DNA of 64,000 nt from NCBI GenBank assembly GCA_021413965.1, contig JAIOPI010000021.1, forward strand, positions 156,671 to 220,670, in the 5' to 3' direction. Each line of letters begins with the position of its first letter. Position 1 is the first letter of the stretch. The stretch is from Lentisphaerota bacterium (lineage in GTDB: Bacteria > Verrucomicrobiota > Kiritimatiellia > UBA8416 > JAIOPI01). Both the position numbers and the translations under genes were made by a program. The notes beneath the pieces are model-generated. The model made no database searches. It worked only from the letters and a program-made list of their open reading frames with translations, and was not told the origin of the DNA. Of the stretch, positions 1-10,781 are shown one piece after another.

Positions 1-1
1 C

Positions 2-226
2 GACCGCATCGACCTGCGGTTTCACGGTGCCGCGGGCGCGGACTGGCCCGCCTATGGCGTGGATTTCGCAACGAACCTGCTGGATGCCGTGTGGCGCGAT
101 ATCTCCGAGCAGATTGTCGCCTCGGAACGCATCCCGCTGGCCGATGGTGGTGATCTGGTCGTGCTCAGCGTGGAATTGCAGCTCCCCCAGCCGGTCGGCT
201 ATCTGCGCGTCCGGCGGCGTCCCTGA
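2..226 (+). CDS. C-terminal end of a secreted protein, paralogue of the giant C25 protein (partial)
   Basis: The reading frame is open from the left edge and ends at the TGA at 224-226, leaving 74 residues. The segment YGVDFATNLLDAVWRDIS, then SERIPLADGG and a final YLRVRRRP, matches the last residues of the next protein downstream (YGVELGTNLMEDAWRDIS, SERIPLAEGA, FLRVRTQP) with the same spacing. The gene is therefore a tandem paralogue, at least in its C-terminal domain; whether it also carries SdrD repeats or a C25 peptidase lies outside the window. The domain resembles the short beta-rich C-terminal modules common on secreted PVC proteins. Function unknown. Confidence 0.8.
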   Translation, partial: DRIDLRFHGAAGADWPAYGVDFATNLLDAVWRDISEQIVASERIPLADGGDLVVLSVELQLPQPVGYLRVRRRP

Positions 227-274
227 GGTGACGGCCTTGTCGGCCTCCTCGCACCGGACTTGGTGAAAGACGCT

Positions 275-304
275 TTGACCGTTGTCCGGAGCCTGCGCTA
301 GACT
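275..304 (+). promoter_or_regulatory. Candidate sigma70-type promoter for the C25 gene
   Basis: TTGACC (275-280), an 18-nt spacer, then TAGACT (299-304). It lies in the 141-nt gap after the upstream paralogue and would give a leader of about 57 nt before the ATG at 368. Read by eye only. Confidence 0.45.
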
Positions 305-367
305 CCCGCGACGCGTGCAACAACGATCATCCGCTTTTTCTACCGCAAACCCGCCGGGAACTCCTCT

Positions 368-3300
368 ATGAATCCAGTCACGTTCATCAGCCGTTTTGCC
401 GTCTTCCTCGCCGCGCTCGCGGTCTCGTTCCTGCCCCTCACAGGGCGGGCCGCCAATCCCGCGGGCGATCTGCGGATCGAAGTCATGGCCGCCTATAACC
501 TCGTGGTGGATTCCAATGTGGAATCGCCTTCGACGTATGCGCCGCGGGCGGCCTACATGGGCGCGAAGTTCTACAACGACGGCGCCAACCCGCTGACGAA
601 CGTCACGGCCTATATCGGCAACTACCTGGGCGGCACGAATGACACCCCGGGCCTCTATCCCCGCCGCGCACATCCCCCGCTGGTCGGACCGCTGCCGGGC
701 AGCCAGTTCGCCCTGACGCATGAAGGCGGGGCGTCCGGCGCCACCGACGCGACGCGCTACCTCGGCACGATTCAGCCGGGCGAAAGCGTCGTGGTGTACT
801 GGCTCGTCAGTTATCCGAACGTCGATGCCAATGGCGACGCGGTGTGGGGGCCAAGCGTGAAACCAGAGGACGATCTCTGGCTGCAGTTCGACATCTGGGG
901 CCGCGCCCAGGATGCGGGCGTGCCGGTGACCGCGGACGTCACGCGCACCGTAACCATGCGCAACGAGATCTCGGCCATGGCGAACAAGATCTTTCCCAAC
1001 TCGGCCAACAAGGTGCCGCAAGCGTATCAGGACCTGCTGCAACTCTACGCGCCGGCCTGGACGAATACCGCCGACAACGGCGCGCCGGGCACCCGCATTG
1101 TCACGGAGGGCGTCTGGTATGACCTCGGCAATGTCGGCGCCGGATTCGACAACAATGGCGACCTCGTGCCGGACCGGAACGCCTGGATGCAACCGGTAGG
1201 CGATGCCTCCCTCTTTGACCCATCCTGCTTCCGGCTGGTACGGACCCGCGCGCTGGTGGTGGTGCTCCTGAACGACGGCACCGAGCAGGTGATCGTCACC
1301 GAGGATCAACTCTACTTCGAGAATATTCCCGACAACAACCGTGGAGCCGTCGGCTATGTGGCCTACGAGTTCGAGGTCCTGCGCGGCGGCTGCTCGAGCG
1401 GGATGACGCCCTATCAGGAGGTGGCATCCGGGTTCGACAACGAGAAGTTCAACGGGGACTATGGCGCAACCCTGGGGCAGCCCCTGGTCAGCGCCCCGGC
1501 CTCGGCCGCGATGGGCAAGACCGCGTCGCGCGACAGCATCTTCCCGGGAAGCAATATCGTGTACACGGTGACCTTCACCAACACTGGCGCACTTCCCCTC
1601 GGCAATCCGTCCTTCGGCACGCCGCTGGTGGTCCAGGACCGCGTCCCGCCCGGGACCTTCTATGTGTCCGGCAGCGCGGCCAGCAACCAGGTGCTGCCGT
1701 CCGGGGTGAGCGACATCGAGCGCTTCTTCTCCTCCGACTTCGGCACCAACTGGGTCAGCACGGAACCCGTTCCCGCGACCAACGTCACCGACATCCAGTG
1801 GTGGCTGAGCGACGCCCTCCCGGTTGGCGGCGCCGGAGCCGTGGGGTTTGCCGTTACGGTGCGCAATCCGTACACGCCCACCAACCCCGTCATCGCGAAC
1901 ACCGCGGGGTTGTCCTTCGGGAACAGCTATCCGTTCACCAACGCCACCGCGTCCACCCTCGTCCTCGGCAACAACAGCCTGGGAGATACGGTGTACCTCG
2001 ACGAAGGCAGCGGCTTCTCGTTCGGCAACGGCCAGCAGGACGCGGGCGAGCCGGGGAGATCCAATGTAACCGTGCACCTCTATTACGACACGAACGCCAA
2101 TGGCGTGCAGGACGCCGGGGACAGCCTGCTGGCGACAGCCGTGACCGGCACCAACGGCACGTATTCCTTCACGCAGTTGCCGGACGGTTTCTTCCTGGCC
2201 GTGGTGGATGTGGATGATCCGGATGTGCCCGCCGGCTACACGCCGACCACGCCCACCACGATCGCCGTGGCGCTGGATCCCACGCGCGCCACGACCAGCC
2301 CGGTGACCAACACCACCGCGGACTTTGGTTTCGCCCCGGCCCTGACCCTGGATAAGTCCGGCAGCACGGCGTTGCGCGAGGGCCAGACGGTGACGTACGC
2401 GATCGTGGTGACCAACCGGCTGCGGGGCAACGGCACCGGCCTGGGACAGTTCACGACGTACGACATCTGGGCGACCAACGAAGCCACGGCGCTGTCGGGA
2501 GCCACGGCCCAGAAGAAGTGGATCAACCCCTCGAACCTCTGGAGCCCGTCCGGCCCGGACGGGCTGTCCGCCAACCCGGCGCTGGCCAACGCTGACGAGG
2601 ATGTCGGCACCACCGGCTTCCGCCTTTCGACACAACCGGGCAGTGTGACCAACGTCCATCTGCTGCTTCCCATGTCCACCAACGGCCTGGCTTTCCGCGC
2701 GGCCGACTCGGTGACCGTGAACCTCTACGCGACGACCGACAACACGCGGTTGCTGTTCACGACCAACTACGTCTGCAGCACGATCACCAACGGGACGTAC
2801 GTGATCAATGTGACGGCCGCGACCAATTGGTCGTGGGGGAGCTTCAACAGCACAAACCGCCTTGCGGTCCAATTGCGCGGCAACAAGGGCACGGGGAGCT
2901 CGCCGGGCGGCATTCTGTACGTGGATGCGGTGGGCTTGCGCGTCACCAGCGACGTGCTGAGCGGGGCGAGTTCCGGAACCACCACGCTGGACCCTGTGCC
3001 GCTCACGGACACCTACGATGCCGACCTCTTGCAGCTGGTGAGTGCCTCGCCGTCTGCGACCAGCGCGACGACCACCGGGGCGGCCCCGAACACGGTTGGC
3101 ACGCTGGCGTGGGACAATGTCGGGCCCTTGTACGCGGGTGGCGCCACGACGCTATCGGTCACCTTCCGCGTGCGGGAGCCCACCAACAACACGAGCGCCG
3201 TACACACCAACGTGGCAGCCGTCACCGCCGCCACGTTTGCCAACGGACGGCCGGCGAACAGCGCCACCGACACGGTGGTCAGCGCCATATCGCCCGCCGG

Positions 3301-6300
3301 CACCATTGGCGATTTTGTCTGGCGCGACCTGGACGGAGACGGCGTGCAGGATGGCGGCAGCGAAACCGGCATCAGCGGCGTCTCCGTGGTGCTGACGCCG
3401 CCCGCGGGGGTGGATATCGGCACGGGGCCGGGCGGGTCGATCACCAACGTGACGGACGCTAGCGGGTTCTATCTCTTCACCAGCCTGCCGTCGAACGGGA
3501 CGTACACGGTGGCCGTGCTGACCAACTCCCTGCCGGGCGGCGGGGGCACCAACACGTTTGATCGCGACGGGAACAGGAACAACTCGACGCCCGTGACCCT
3601 GACGGTCACATCCACAAACGGTGCCGATACTGTCCTCAACGCCGACTTCGGTTACCGTGTGCAGACGGCGATCGATGGCACCATCTGGCACGATCTTGAT
3701 CGCAGCGGTACGCCGACGCCGGACGCGGGCGAGGACTGGCTGGCCGGGATCACGGTCTATCTGTGCGCGGGCGCAAGCCCCTGCGGCGCGGGTGGGGCGG
3801 TGGCCACAAATACGACGTCGTCGAGCGGCTTCTTCCGCTTCGCGGGCAGCTACACCGGGAGCTTCACCGTGTCCGTCAACACCAACACGGGCCCGCTGGC
3901 CAGCGGTTCGTGGACGCGCTCCTTTGACACGGACGGGCTGACGACGTCGAATGCCGTAACCGTGAACGTGGTCAGCGGCGGCACGGCGCGAGCCGACTTC
4001 AGCTATTACAAGACGGGTGCCTTCAGCATCGGCGACACCTTGTACTACGACTGGGATGGCGACGGGGGGCAGGACACCAACGACGAGGGCATCGCGAGCA
4101 TCTCCGTGGACCTTTACGAAGACAGCAACGCGAACGGGGTGGTCGATCTGGGCCAGGACGCGTACATCGGGACCGCCGTGACGGGTTCCAGCGGCACGTA
4201 CCTGTTCCAGAACATGCCCGCCAGCAACTACCTGGTCGTCGTGGATCAGGCTGACACTCAGTTCCCGCCGCTCTACGTGAACACGGCCGATCCCTACGGC
4301 GCACGCGATGGCCGGAGCCTGGCGATCGTGACCAATGCCAGCCGCCTCGACCAGGACTTCGGCTACCAGCCGTACGGCACCGGCGCGATTGGCGACACCA
4401 TCTGGCGCGACCTCGACGGCAATGGCCTGCAGAGCGGCGCGGGCGAATCGGGCATCAGCAACGTCACCGTGACGCTGCTGGCCGATTTCAATGGCGACGG
4501 CACCTTTGTGCAAGTCGCCACCACGTCGTCGGACGGGAGCGGCCTCTACCGGTTCGCGAATCTGCCGGACGGCAGCTATCGCGTACAGGTGAGCACCACC
4601 GACCCGGACCTGCCGGACGATGCGTTCGGAACCCCCTACGTGCCGACAACGCCGACGACGGTGTCCGTTTCGCTTGCCGGCGGCACGACCGTGCTCACGG
4701 CGGACTTCGGCTTCGCGGCGCTCGGCGCGATCGGCGACACCATCTTCTGGGATGTCAACCAGAACGGCACGCAGGACTACACGGAACCCGGGGCCACCGG
4801 CGTGACCGTGCAACTCTACCTCGATGTCAATACGAACGGACTGTACGACGCGGGCACGGATTCCCTGTATGCCAGCGACGTGACGGATGCCGCCGGCCAG
4901 TATCTGTTCAGCGGCCTCACGGCCGCCCGCTACGTGGTGGTCGTGGTCGAAGCCGGGCCGCTCAGCGGCGCCGCGCGTTCCGCCGATCCCAGCGCGGATG
5001 GTCTGCCCTGCGGTGATCCGGAGGCCACAGGCTGTGACGGCGCCTACGGGGTGACCGTGCTGCCCGGGGGCAACTTCATGGGGGCGGATTTCGGCTATGT
5101 GCCGCCCGGCGTCATCGGCGACACGCTGTGGATTGACACGGATAACGATGGCGTCCGCGACGTCGGCGAAAGCGGTATTCCCTATGTCACGGTCCAGCTC
5201 TTCACCAACGGAACGCTGGTGGCCACAGGTGCGACGGACAGCGATGGGATTTACTCCTTCTCGAATCTTCGGGATGGCACGTACCGGGTCGTGATCAGCA
5301 CCAACGACGCCGATTTCCCCGCGGGGCTGAGCGCCGTGTACGATCCGGACGGTGCCCTCGACGGCCAGGGGTCGTCCATCGTCGTCTCGAACGGCGTGGT
5401 GGCCGGCATCGGCGGCACGCCCTGCACGGACTGCGACCTCAGCGTGGACTTCGGCTACCGGTATGCCGGCACCAACGCGCTCAGCGGCACGGTGGGGCTG
5501 GATGCCGCGCCCTACGACGGCCGGCTGGGCGCGGGGGCCTCGGGTGTCGGCGCGGGCGAGTCGCCGTTCCCGGGCGAAACGGTATACCTCTACCTGTGGA
5601 ACGACGACGGCGACAACGTCGTGGAGTCCGGTGAAACGGCGGCCATCAGCAGCACATCCACGGCGACCAATGGCGACTACGCGTTTTCCGGTCTCCCCTC
5701 CGGCGACGGCAACGACCGCTACATCGTGTCGCTTGCGGCGCCGCAGGACGCCCTGCGCCTGACGACGACGAACGGCGCAACGCCGGCGACGAGCGTCGTC
5801 GAAACGCAGAATCTTCAGGGCTACACCGTCTCGGCCTACCAGGTGGTCCCGATCGCGGCCGCGATCACCGGTGTGGATTTCGCCTTCCGGTCGGTGCTGA
5901 CGTATGACTACGGCGATCTGCCCGCGATCTATGGCACGCTGCTCGGCGGCACGCCCGAGGCGGCCCGGCACGAGATCGGGGCCACGACGAACCTCTATCT
6001 TGGGGCGACGGCCGACACCGAGAACAATGGCGCGCCGTCGGTGGCCGCCGACGGTGACGGTGCCGACGAGGATGGCGTGGCGCTGCGCGGGGTCTGGCAG
6101 AACGACGGGACGGGCACCGTGCAGGTGACCGTCGGTGCCGGTGCCGGCTGGCTGGTCGGCTACGTGGATTTCAATGGCGACGGCGATTTCCTTGACGTTG
6201 GCGAATTCATCATCGACGAGGCCGTCACGAGCGCGGGCGGCGGGCTGTACACGAACACGTTCCCGATCGCCACGAATGCGATTGTTGCCACGAATGCGAC

Positions 6301-9300
6301 ACGGCTGTATGCCCGCTTCCGGCTGTTCGATGCCGAGCCGCCGTTCGCCGAGCTGGCCTTTGCCGGCGACGCGGATAATGGCGAGGTGGAGGATTATCGC
6401 TTCGAGCTCGGCGCCATCGGCGACCTGGTGTGGGTTGATCTTGATGGCGACGGCGTGCGTGACCCGTCGGAGCAGGCGCTGGCGGGGGTGCGCGTGTTCA
6501 TTGATCAAAACGGCGACGGCCTCTATCAGGTGGCCGAACCGGCCGCTACCACGGATGCCACCGGCGCCTATGGGATCGGCGGGCTGTCGGCAGGCAGCTA
6601 TACGGCTTGCATCGATACCAACACGCTGCCGGCGGGACTGAGCGCCAGCTTCGACCTCGATGGCACCAACACGGCGCACGCGGCGGCCTTCGCGCTGTCG
6701 GCCGGACAGGTGCGCACGGACGTGGACTTCGGCTATCGCGGCACCGCCGCCCTCACCGGCGACGTTCGCCTCGACACGGACGCGGACGGCAATTTCAGCG
6801 ATCCCGACGCCGGGATTCCTGTCGTGACCGTCAGCCTGTACAGCGACCCCAACGGCGACGGAGACCCGGCCGATGGCGTCCTGCTGGCGACGACCCTGAC
6901 CGACGCCGCCGGCGCGTTTGTCTTCACCAATCTGGTTGCGACGAACTACGTCCTGGTGGAAACCGACCGGTCGGGCTACAGCAGCACGGCGGATACGGAT
7001 GGCGCCAACGACAACCGGATCGCGGCGAGCGTGACGGCGGGGGCGGTATCCACGGGCCATGTCTTTCTCGACACGCGCCTGATCACGCTGGAGTCTTACC
7101 GCAGCAACTACGTCGTGGTGACCAACCGGTACACCCGTGATCCCGAGGACACGGGACAGCCCGAGGAGATTATCTACGAGGGTGGCTCGAACTACGTCGC
7201 GAACGCGCATTACGATGTCGCCTATTTCGATCGCGACGGCCACCTCGTGTATACCGACACGAGTGCGTACACGACCAACACCGGGTTCCTGTACAGCGTC
7301 AACCCCAACACGAACGACGCGGTCACGTACGGCATTTGGACCGCCGTCGTCCTGCCCGACGGAACGCCCCCGGAGGCCACGCTGGCGGGGCAGCTTGCCC
7401 AGCCGTCCGCCATCATCTCGGACCCATTCGAGGTGGTGAGCTGGAGCACGACGGTGTTTACGGATGCGACCGGCACGCCGATGAGCGGGGCGGCGTACAC
7501 GAATCAGTATGGCACGTCGAACGGCACCGGCGTTGTGTATATGCGGACGATTGATCGCGATCAGAACCAGGACACAAATGCGATCGAGAGCATCACGGTG
7601 ACGCTGACCAACGCGGCCACGGGCGATAGCGAAAGCGTGACGCTGTACGAGACCGGGCCGGACACGGGCGTGTTTGCCCACAGCCTGTCGGGACAGCGGC
7701 TGGCGTATCCGATTTCGACGACGACGGGCGGCGGGCTGAACGACGGCACGCTGCGGTTCGACATCGGTGACACCCTGCAAGTGCTGTACACCGATCCGAA
7801 CGATCCGCTCGACCAATCCGGGGCGGTGGCGTCGACGGCGGTCATCGTGTCGACATTCACGGCCACGCGCGTGACCGACGGGGTCCTGGTGGAGTGGTCC
7901 ACGGCATCCGAAGACGGGACCGCGGGTTTCTATTTGCTGCGGCGGGAGGCGGACGGGTGGGTGAGCGTGAATCGCGAGCTGACCGCGGCGCTGCCTCCGG
8001 CGCCGGCGGGAGCGGCGTACGCGCAGCTGGATCGAGCGGCTCCAGGCGACGGGGCCGTGACGTATCTGCTGGTGGAGCAGGAATTGCGCGGGGCCCGGAA
8101 TACGTATGGTCCCTACACGATCAATCCCCAGCGCGCGCCGGCCGCGCTCGCGAAGGCGTTGCGTACGACGACGGCGTTGGACCGCCACGGGGCGTTGCGC
8201 GCGGCAGATCCGCGTCCGGCGCGACAGGCCGCCGCGCGACGGTTGCGAGCCGCGCGCGCGACGGCGGCAGTGGCCCCGCTGGCACGCCGCACCCCGGCCG
8301 CGCCGGTGTCGGCGGTGGCGCCCCTGCGCATCGAGATTGAGGCGAGCCAGGTGTACGCGTTGACTCCTGCGGCGATCGCGGCGGCCGCCGGGATGGCTTC
8401 CGACGTCGTGTCCGCGGGGCTGGCCAAGGGCCAGTTGCGGCTGACCCATCGGGGGGCGGATGTCGCCTGGGCTGCGGCTCATGGTCAAGTCGTCTTCTTC
8501 GCCGAGGCGTATGGCGATCGGTACACCGCCACGAACGTCTTCTGGCTCGAGCGCGGCAATCAGACAGCCTGGGGCTTGCGCAAGGATCGGGCGCCTTCCG
8601 CCGGCGCGGGCATGTCGTATTCAACCACCCGCACCTTTGAAGAAAACCACGTCGCGCCGGTTGGCGCGCTCGTGAATGCGGACGAGCCCATCTGGATGTG
8701 GGACTACATCCAGGCCGGCAACGCGGTGGCCGGAACCAAGCGGTTTGCGTTCAACCTGGATGCACTGGCTCCCGCCACCCGGCCCGTGCAACTCGTCCTC
8801 CACCTCACGGGGACCACAAAGACGGCTGCCAATCCCGATCATCATGTGCGGGCCGCGGTGAACGGGCAAGTGGTGGGGGAGGCGCGCTGGGACGGCATCG
8901 GCGCTTACACGCTCGACCTGGCCTTCGCCCAGTCGCTGCTGCGCGAAGGAGCCAACGAATTGGAACTGACGGGCATCCTGGATCCGGGGCGCGCCTTCAG
9001 CATCTTCTATCTCGACAACTTCGCCGTCACGTACACCCGTCGCTACCAGGCGGTCGACGGGACGCTGGATTGCAGTCCGGGCGGGAACGCGGTCATTACG
9101 GCCGACGGGTTCCGGAGCGCCGACATCACGGTATTGGAGGTGGGAAACTGGAAGCGTCCGGTGCGCCTGGACGGCACCCGCGTGGAGGCGGCCGGCGGCG
9201 GCTATCGCATCAGCTTCAAATCCAGTCCCGCGGATGTGCGCTATTATCTCTTCGAATCCGGCACGGTCAGGGCCCCCGCGGCGGTGGTGTCGCGGGCGTT

Positions 9301-10771
9301 GCCGGACCTGCGCGGGGCGCAGAACCGCGCGGACTACGTGATCGTCACACCACAGGCGTTCGTGGCGACGGCCCGGACGCTCGCGCAGCATCGCGCGGCG
9401 CAGGGGATGAGCACGAGTGTGCTGGCGGTCGAGGATGTGTACGACGTCTTCAACTACGGCATGCCCAATCCGGAAGCCATTCGCAGCCTGCTGAGGCAGG
9501 GGACGCAGACGTGGTCGAGGGCACCGCGCTACTGTCTGATTGCCGGTGCGGGAACGTACGACCACCGCGGCTTCCTCGGCTACGGCGACAGCCTGATCCC
9601 GCCGCTGATGGTGTCCACGCCCGTGGGGGTGCTGCCTTCGGACGAAGAGCTGGGAAATGTGGTGGGCGACGGCACGCCGGAAGTCATCGTCGGCCGTCTG
9701 CCGGTGCTGTCCGACGTGGAGCTGGCGCGCGCCATCGGCAAGACCATCGCGTACGAGCAAGGGCTGGCGCGGCCGGGGCTGATGGCCGCCGACAACCGGG
9801 ATGCGTCCGGCAATTTTCCCGGCGACAGTCACAGCCTCGCGCAACGCGTCGGGAGTGCGCCCGGGGTGCGAACCCTCGACCTTCAGGCCGGGCAGACGAC
9901 CGCCTTCCGGTCGGAGCTCTTTGCGCAGTTGCGCGAGGGGCGTCGGCTGCTGAACTGGACCGGCCACGGCGGCATCAGCCAACTGGCGAACGAAGGGGTG
10001 TTGAAGGCATCCGACGTGCCGGCGCTGAATAACGCGGCGGCGCCGACGCTGGTGGTGGGGCTGACGTGCCTGATCGGGCAGTTCGCGATTCCCGGCGTCG
10101 ACACGCTGGGCCAGGTGCTGGTGACCGATGCCAACGGCGCGGCGGCGGTGTGGGCACCCGCGGGCATGGCCTTCCATCTCGAGAGCATGATCCTGGGGCG
10201 TGGCTTCTACGAGGCCTACGCATCAGCCGCGCCGGTTCGGCTGGGCGACGCGGTGCGCGCCGGGCATCAGGCCTACGCGCGTCAGGGGCATCTGGATCAC
10301 ATGCACCGGTTGTACAACCTGCTGGGTGATCCTGCGCTGGCGTTGAATGCGGCGGCCGCCTCGGGTGCCGGGAGCGGCGCCGCGCGTGCCGGTGCATCGC
10401 GCCTCAGCCGCGCGCTTGCCGCCACCGCGCATGCACAGGCGCTTGGCGGGGCTTTGGCGCCCGGGGCGGATGTGTTTGTGGCCGAGCAGCCGGTGGAACT
10501 CCAACTGGGGCAGCCCGAGTTCGATGGGGCGGGCAACTCGGAAGGGGAATTGATCGAGCTGAGCTTCCGGCAGCCGTCGGCCGCCTTGATCAGCGGATAT
10601 GGCGTGGAACTTGGCACCAACCTGATGGAAGACGCCTGGCGCGACATTTCCGACCGGATCGTTTACAGCGAGCGCATCCCGCTGGCAGAGGGTGCGGAAG
10701 CGGTTACGTTGCAGGTTCGCCTGCCGGTCGGGCAGCGGGCCGCGTTCCTGCGCGTGCGCACGCAACCGTAA
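368..10771 (+). CDS. Giant secreted SdrD B-like repeat protein with C-terminal gingipain-type C25 cysteine peptidase
   Basis: 3467 residues with a signal peptide (about 1-28, cleavage after GRA). In order: an N-terminal domain to ~370; a DUF11-like domain (~378-530); SdrD B-like beta modules from ~537, interrupted by a second DUF11-like region (~659-975), then resuming with repeated openings such as GAIGDTIWRDLDGNG to ~1842; a GEVED domain (~1845-2015, ending GEVEDYRF); two more SdrD-like modules (to ~2235); a fibronectin-like segment (VEWSTASEDG, ~2500-2590); a propeptide-like region (~2650-2975); and a C25 peptidase domain (~2988-3330). The probable catalytic pair is His3200 (NWTGHGG) and Cys3234 (LTCLIGQF), close to the His211/Cys244 spacing of gingipain R. 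A short C-terminal domain is shared with the partial gene upstream. It is followed 10 nt later by the PqqD-like gene. Whether it is cell-bound and what it cleaves are unknown; no T9SS or PEP-CTERM signal was recognised. Confidence 0.85.
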   Translation: MNPVTFISRFAVFLAALAVSFLPLTGRAANPAGDLRIEVMAAYNLVVDSNVESPSTYAPRAAYMGAKFYNDGANPLTNVTAYIGNYLGGTNDTPGLYPRRAHPPLVGPLPGSQFALTHEGGASGATDATRYLGTIQPGESVVVYWLVSYPNVDANGDAVWGPSVKPEDDLWLQFDIWGRAQDAGVPVTADVTRTVTMRNEISAMANKIFPNSANKVPQAYQDLLQLYAPAWTNTADNGAPGTRIVTEGVWYDLGNVGAGFDNNGDLVPDRNAWMQPVGDASLFDPSCFRLVRTRALVVVLLNDGTEQVIVTEDQLYFENIPDNNRGAVGYVAYEFEVLRGGCSSGMTPYQEVASGFDNEKFNGDYGATLGQPLVSAPASAAMGKTASRDSIFPGSNIVYTVTFTNTGALPLGNPSFGTPLVVQDRVPPGTFYVSGSAASNQVLPSGVSDIERFFSSDFGTNWVSTEPVPATNVTDIQWWLSDALPVGGAGAVGFAVTVRNPYTPTNPVIANTAGLSFGNSYPFTNATASTLVLGNNSLGDTVYLDEGSGFSFGNGQQDAGEPGRSNVTVHLYYDTNANGVQDAGDSLLATAVTGTNGTYSFTQLPDGFFLAVVDVDDPDVPAGYTPTTPTTIAVALDPTRATTSPVTNTTADFGFAPALTLDKSGSTALREGQTVTYAIVVTNRLRGNGTGLGQFTTYDIWATNEATALSGATAQKKWINPSNLWSPSGPDGLSANPALANADEDVGTTGFRLSTQPGSVTNVHLLLPMSTNGLAFRAADSVTVNLYATTDNTRLLFTTNYVCSTITNGTYVINVTAATNWSWGSFNSTNRLAVQLRGNKGTGSSPGGILYVDAVGLRVTSDVLSGASSGTTTLDPVPLTDTYDADLLQLVSASPSATSATTTGAAPNTVGTLAWDNVGPLYAGGATTLSVTFRVREPTNNTSAVHTNVAAVTAATFANGRPANSATDTVVSAISPAGTIGDFVWRDLDGDGVQDGGSETGISGVSVVLTPPAGVDIGTGPGGSITNVTDASGFYLFTSLPSNGTYTVAVLTNSLPGGGGTNTFDRDGNRNNSTPVTLTVTSTNGADTVLNADFGYRVQTAIDGTIWHDLDRSGTPTPDAGEDWLAGITVYLCAGASPCGAGGAVATNTTSSSGFFRFAGSYTGSFTVSVNTNTGPLASGSWTRSFDTDGLTTSNAVTVNVVSGGTARADFSYYKTGAFSIGDTLYYDWDGDGGQDTNDEGIASISVDLYEDSNANGVVDLGQDAYIGTAVTGSSGTYLFQNMPASNYLVVVDQADTQFPPLYVNTADPYGARDGRSLAIVTNASRLDQDFGYQPYGTGAIGDTIWRDLDGNGLQSGAGESGISNVTVTLLADFNGDGTFVQVATTSSDGSGLYRFANLPDGSYRVQVSTTDPDLPDDAFGTPYVPTTPTTVSVSLAGGTTVLTADFGFAALGAIGDTIFWDVNQNGTQDYTEPGATGVTVQLYLDVNTNGLYDAGTDSLYASDVTDAAGQYLFSGLTAARYVVVVVEAGPLSGAARSADPSADGLPCGDPEATGCDGAYGVTVLPGGNFMGADFGYVPPGVIGDTLWIDTDNDGVRDVGESGIPYVTVQLFTNGTLVATGATDSDGIYSFSNLRDGTYRVVISTNDADFPAGLSAVYDPDGALDGQGSSIVVSNGVVAGIGGTPCTDCDLSVDFGYRYAGTNALSGTVGLDAAPYDGRLGAGASGVGAGESPFPGETVYLYLWNDDGDNVVESGETAAISSTSTATNGDYAFSGLPSGDGNDRYIVSLAAPQDALRLTTTNGATPATSVVETQNLQGYTVSAYQVVPIAAAITGVDFAFRSVLTYDYGDLPAIYGTLLGGTPEAARHEIGATTNLYLGATADTENNGAPSVAADGDGADEDGVALRGVWQNDGTGTVQVTVGAGAGWLVGYVDFNGDGDFLDVGEFIIDEAVTSAGGGLYTNTFPIATNAIVATNATRLYARFRLFDAEPPFAELAFAGDADNGEVEDYRFELGAIGDLVWVDLDGDGVRDPSEQALAGVRVFIDQNGDGLYQVAEPAATTDATGAYGIGGLSAGSYTACIDTNTLPAGLSASFDLDGTNTAHAAAFALSAGQVRTDVDFGYRGTAALTGDVRLDTDADGNFSDPDAGIPVVTVSLYSDPNGDGDPADGVLLATTLTDAAGAFVFTNLVATNYVLVETDRSGYSSTADTDGANDNRIAASVTAGAVSTGHVFLDTRLITLESYRSNYVVVTNRYTRDPEDTGQPEEIIYEGGSNYVANAHYDVAYFDRDGHLVYTDTSAYTTNTGFLYSVNPNTNDAVTYGIWTAVVLPDGTPPEATLAGQLAQPSAIISDPFEVVSWSTTVFTDATGTPMSGAAYTNQYGTSNGTGVVYMRTIDRDQNQDTNAIESITVTLTNAATGDSESVTLYETGPDTGVFAHSLSGQRLAYPISTTTGGGLNDGTLRFDIGDTLQVLYTDPNDPLDQSGAVASTAVIVSTFTATRVTDGVLVEWSTASEDGTAGFYLLRREADGWVSVNRELTAALPPAPAGAAYAQLDRAAPGDGAVTYLLVEQELRGARNTYGPYTINPQRAPAALAKALRTTTALDRHGALRAADPRPARQAAARRLRAARATAAVAPLARRTPAAPVSAVAPLRIEIEASQVYALTPAAIAAAAGMASDVVSAGLAKGQLRLTHRGADVAWAAAHGQVVFFAEAYGDRYTATNVFWLERGNQTAWGLRKDRAPSAGAGMSYSTTRTFEENHVAPVGALVNADEPIWMWDYIQAGNAVAGTKRFAFNLDALAPATRPVQLVLHLTGTTKTAANPDHHVRAAVNGQVVGEARWDGIGAYTLDLAFAQSLLREGANELELTGILDPGRAFSIFYLDNFAVTYTRRYQAVDGTLDCSPGGNAVITADGFRSADITVLEVGNWKRPVRLDGTRVEAAGGGYRISFKSSPADVRYYLFESGTVRAPAAVVSRALPDLRGAQNRADYVIVTPQAFVATARTLAQHRAAQGMSTSVLAVEDVYDVFNYGMPNPEAIRSLLRQGTQTWSRAPRYCLIAGAGTYDHRGFLGYGDSLIPPLMVSTPVGVLPSDEELGNVVGDGTPEVIVGRLPVLSDVELARAIGKTIAYEQGLARPGLMAADNRDASGNFPGDSHSLAQRVGSAPGVRTLDLQAGQTTAFRSELFAQLREGRRLLNWTGHGGISQLANEGVLKASDVPALNNAAAPTLVVGLTCLIGQFAIPGVDTLGQVLVTDANGAAAVWAPAGMAFHLESMILGRGFYEAYASAAPVRLGDAVRAGHQAYARQGHLDHMHRLYNLLGDPALALNAAAASGAGSGAARAGASRLSRALAATAHAQALGGALAPGADVFVAEQPVELQLGQPEFDGAGNSEGELIELSFRQPSAALISGYGVELGTNLMEDAWRDISDRIVYSERIPLAEGAEAVTLQVRLPVGQRAAFLRVRTQP

Positions 10772-10781
10772 GGAGCCACGC

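Noticed and set aside
3152..8488. A very long open frame antisense to the giant C25 protein (over 1700 codons)
   Set aside because: It is Arg/His/Gly/Ala-rich with no domain, an artefact of GC-rich codon usage opposite the SdrD repeats; the plus-strand frame has a signal peptide and recognisable domains.
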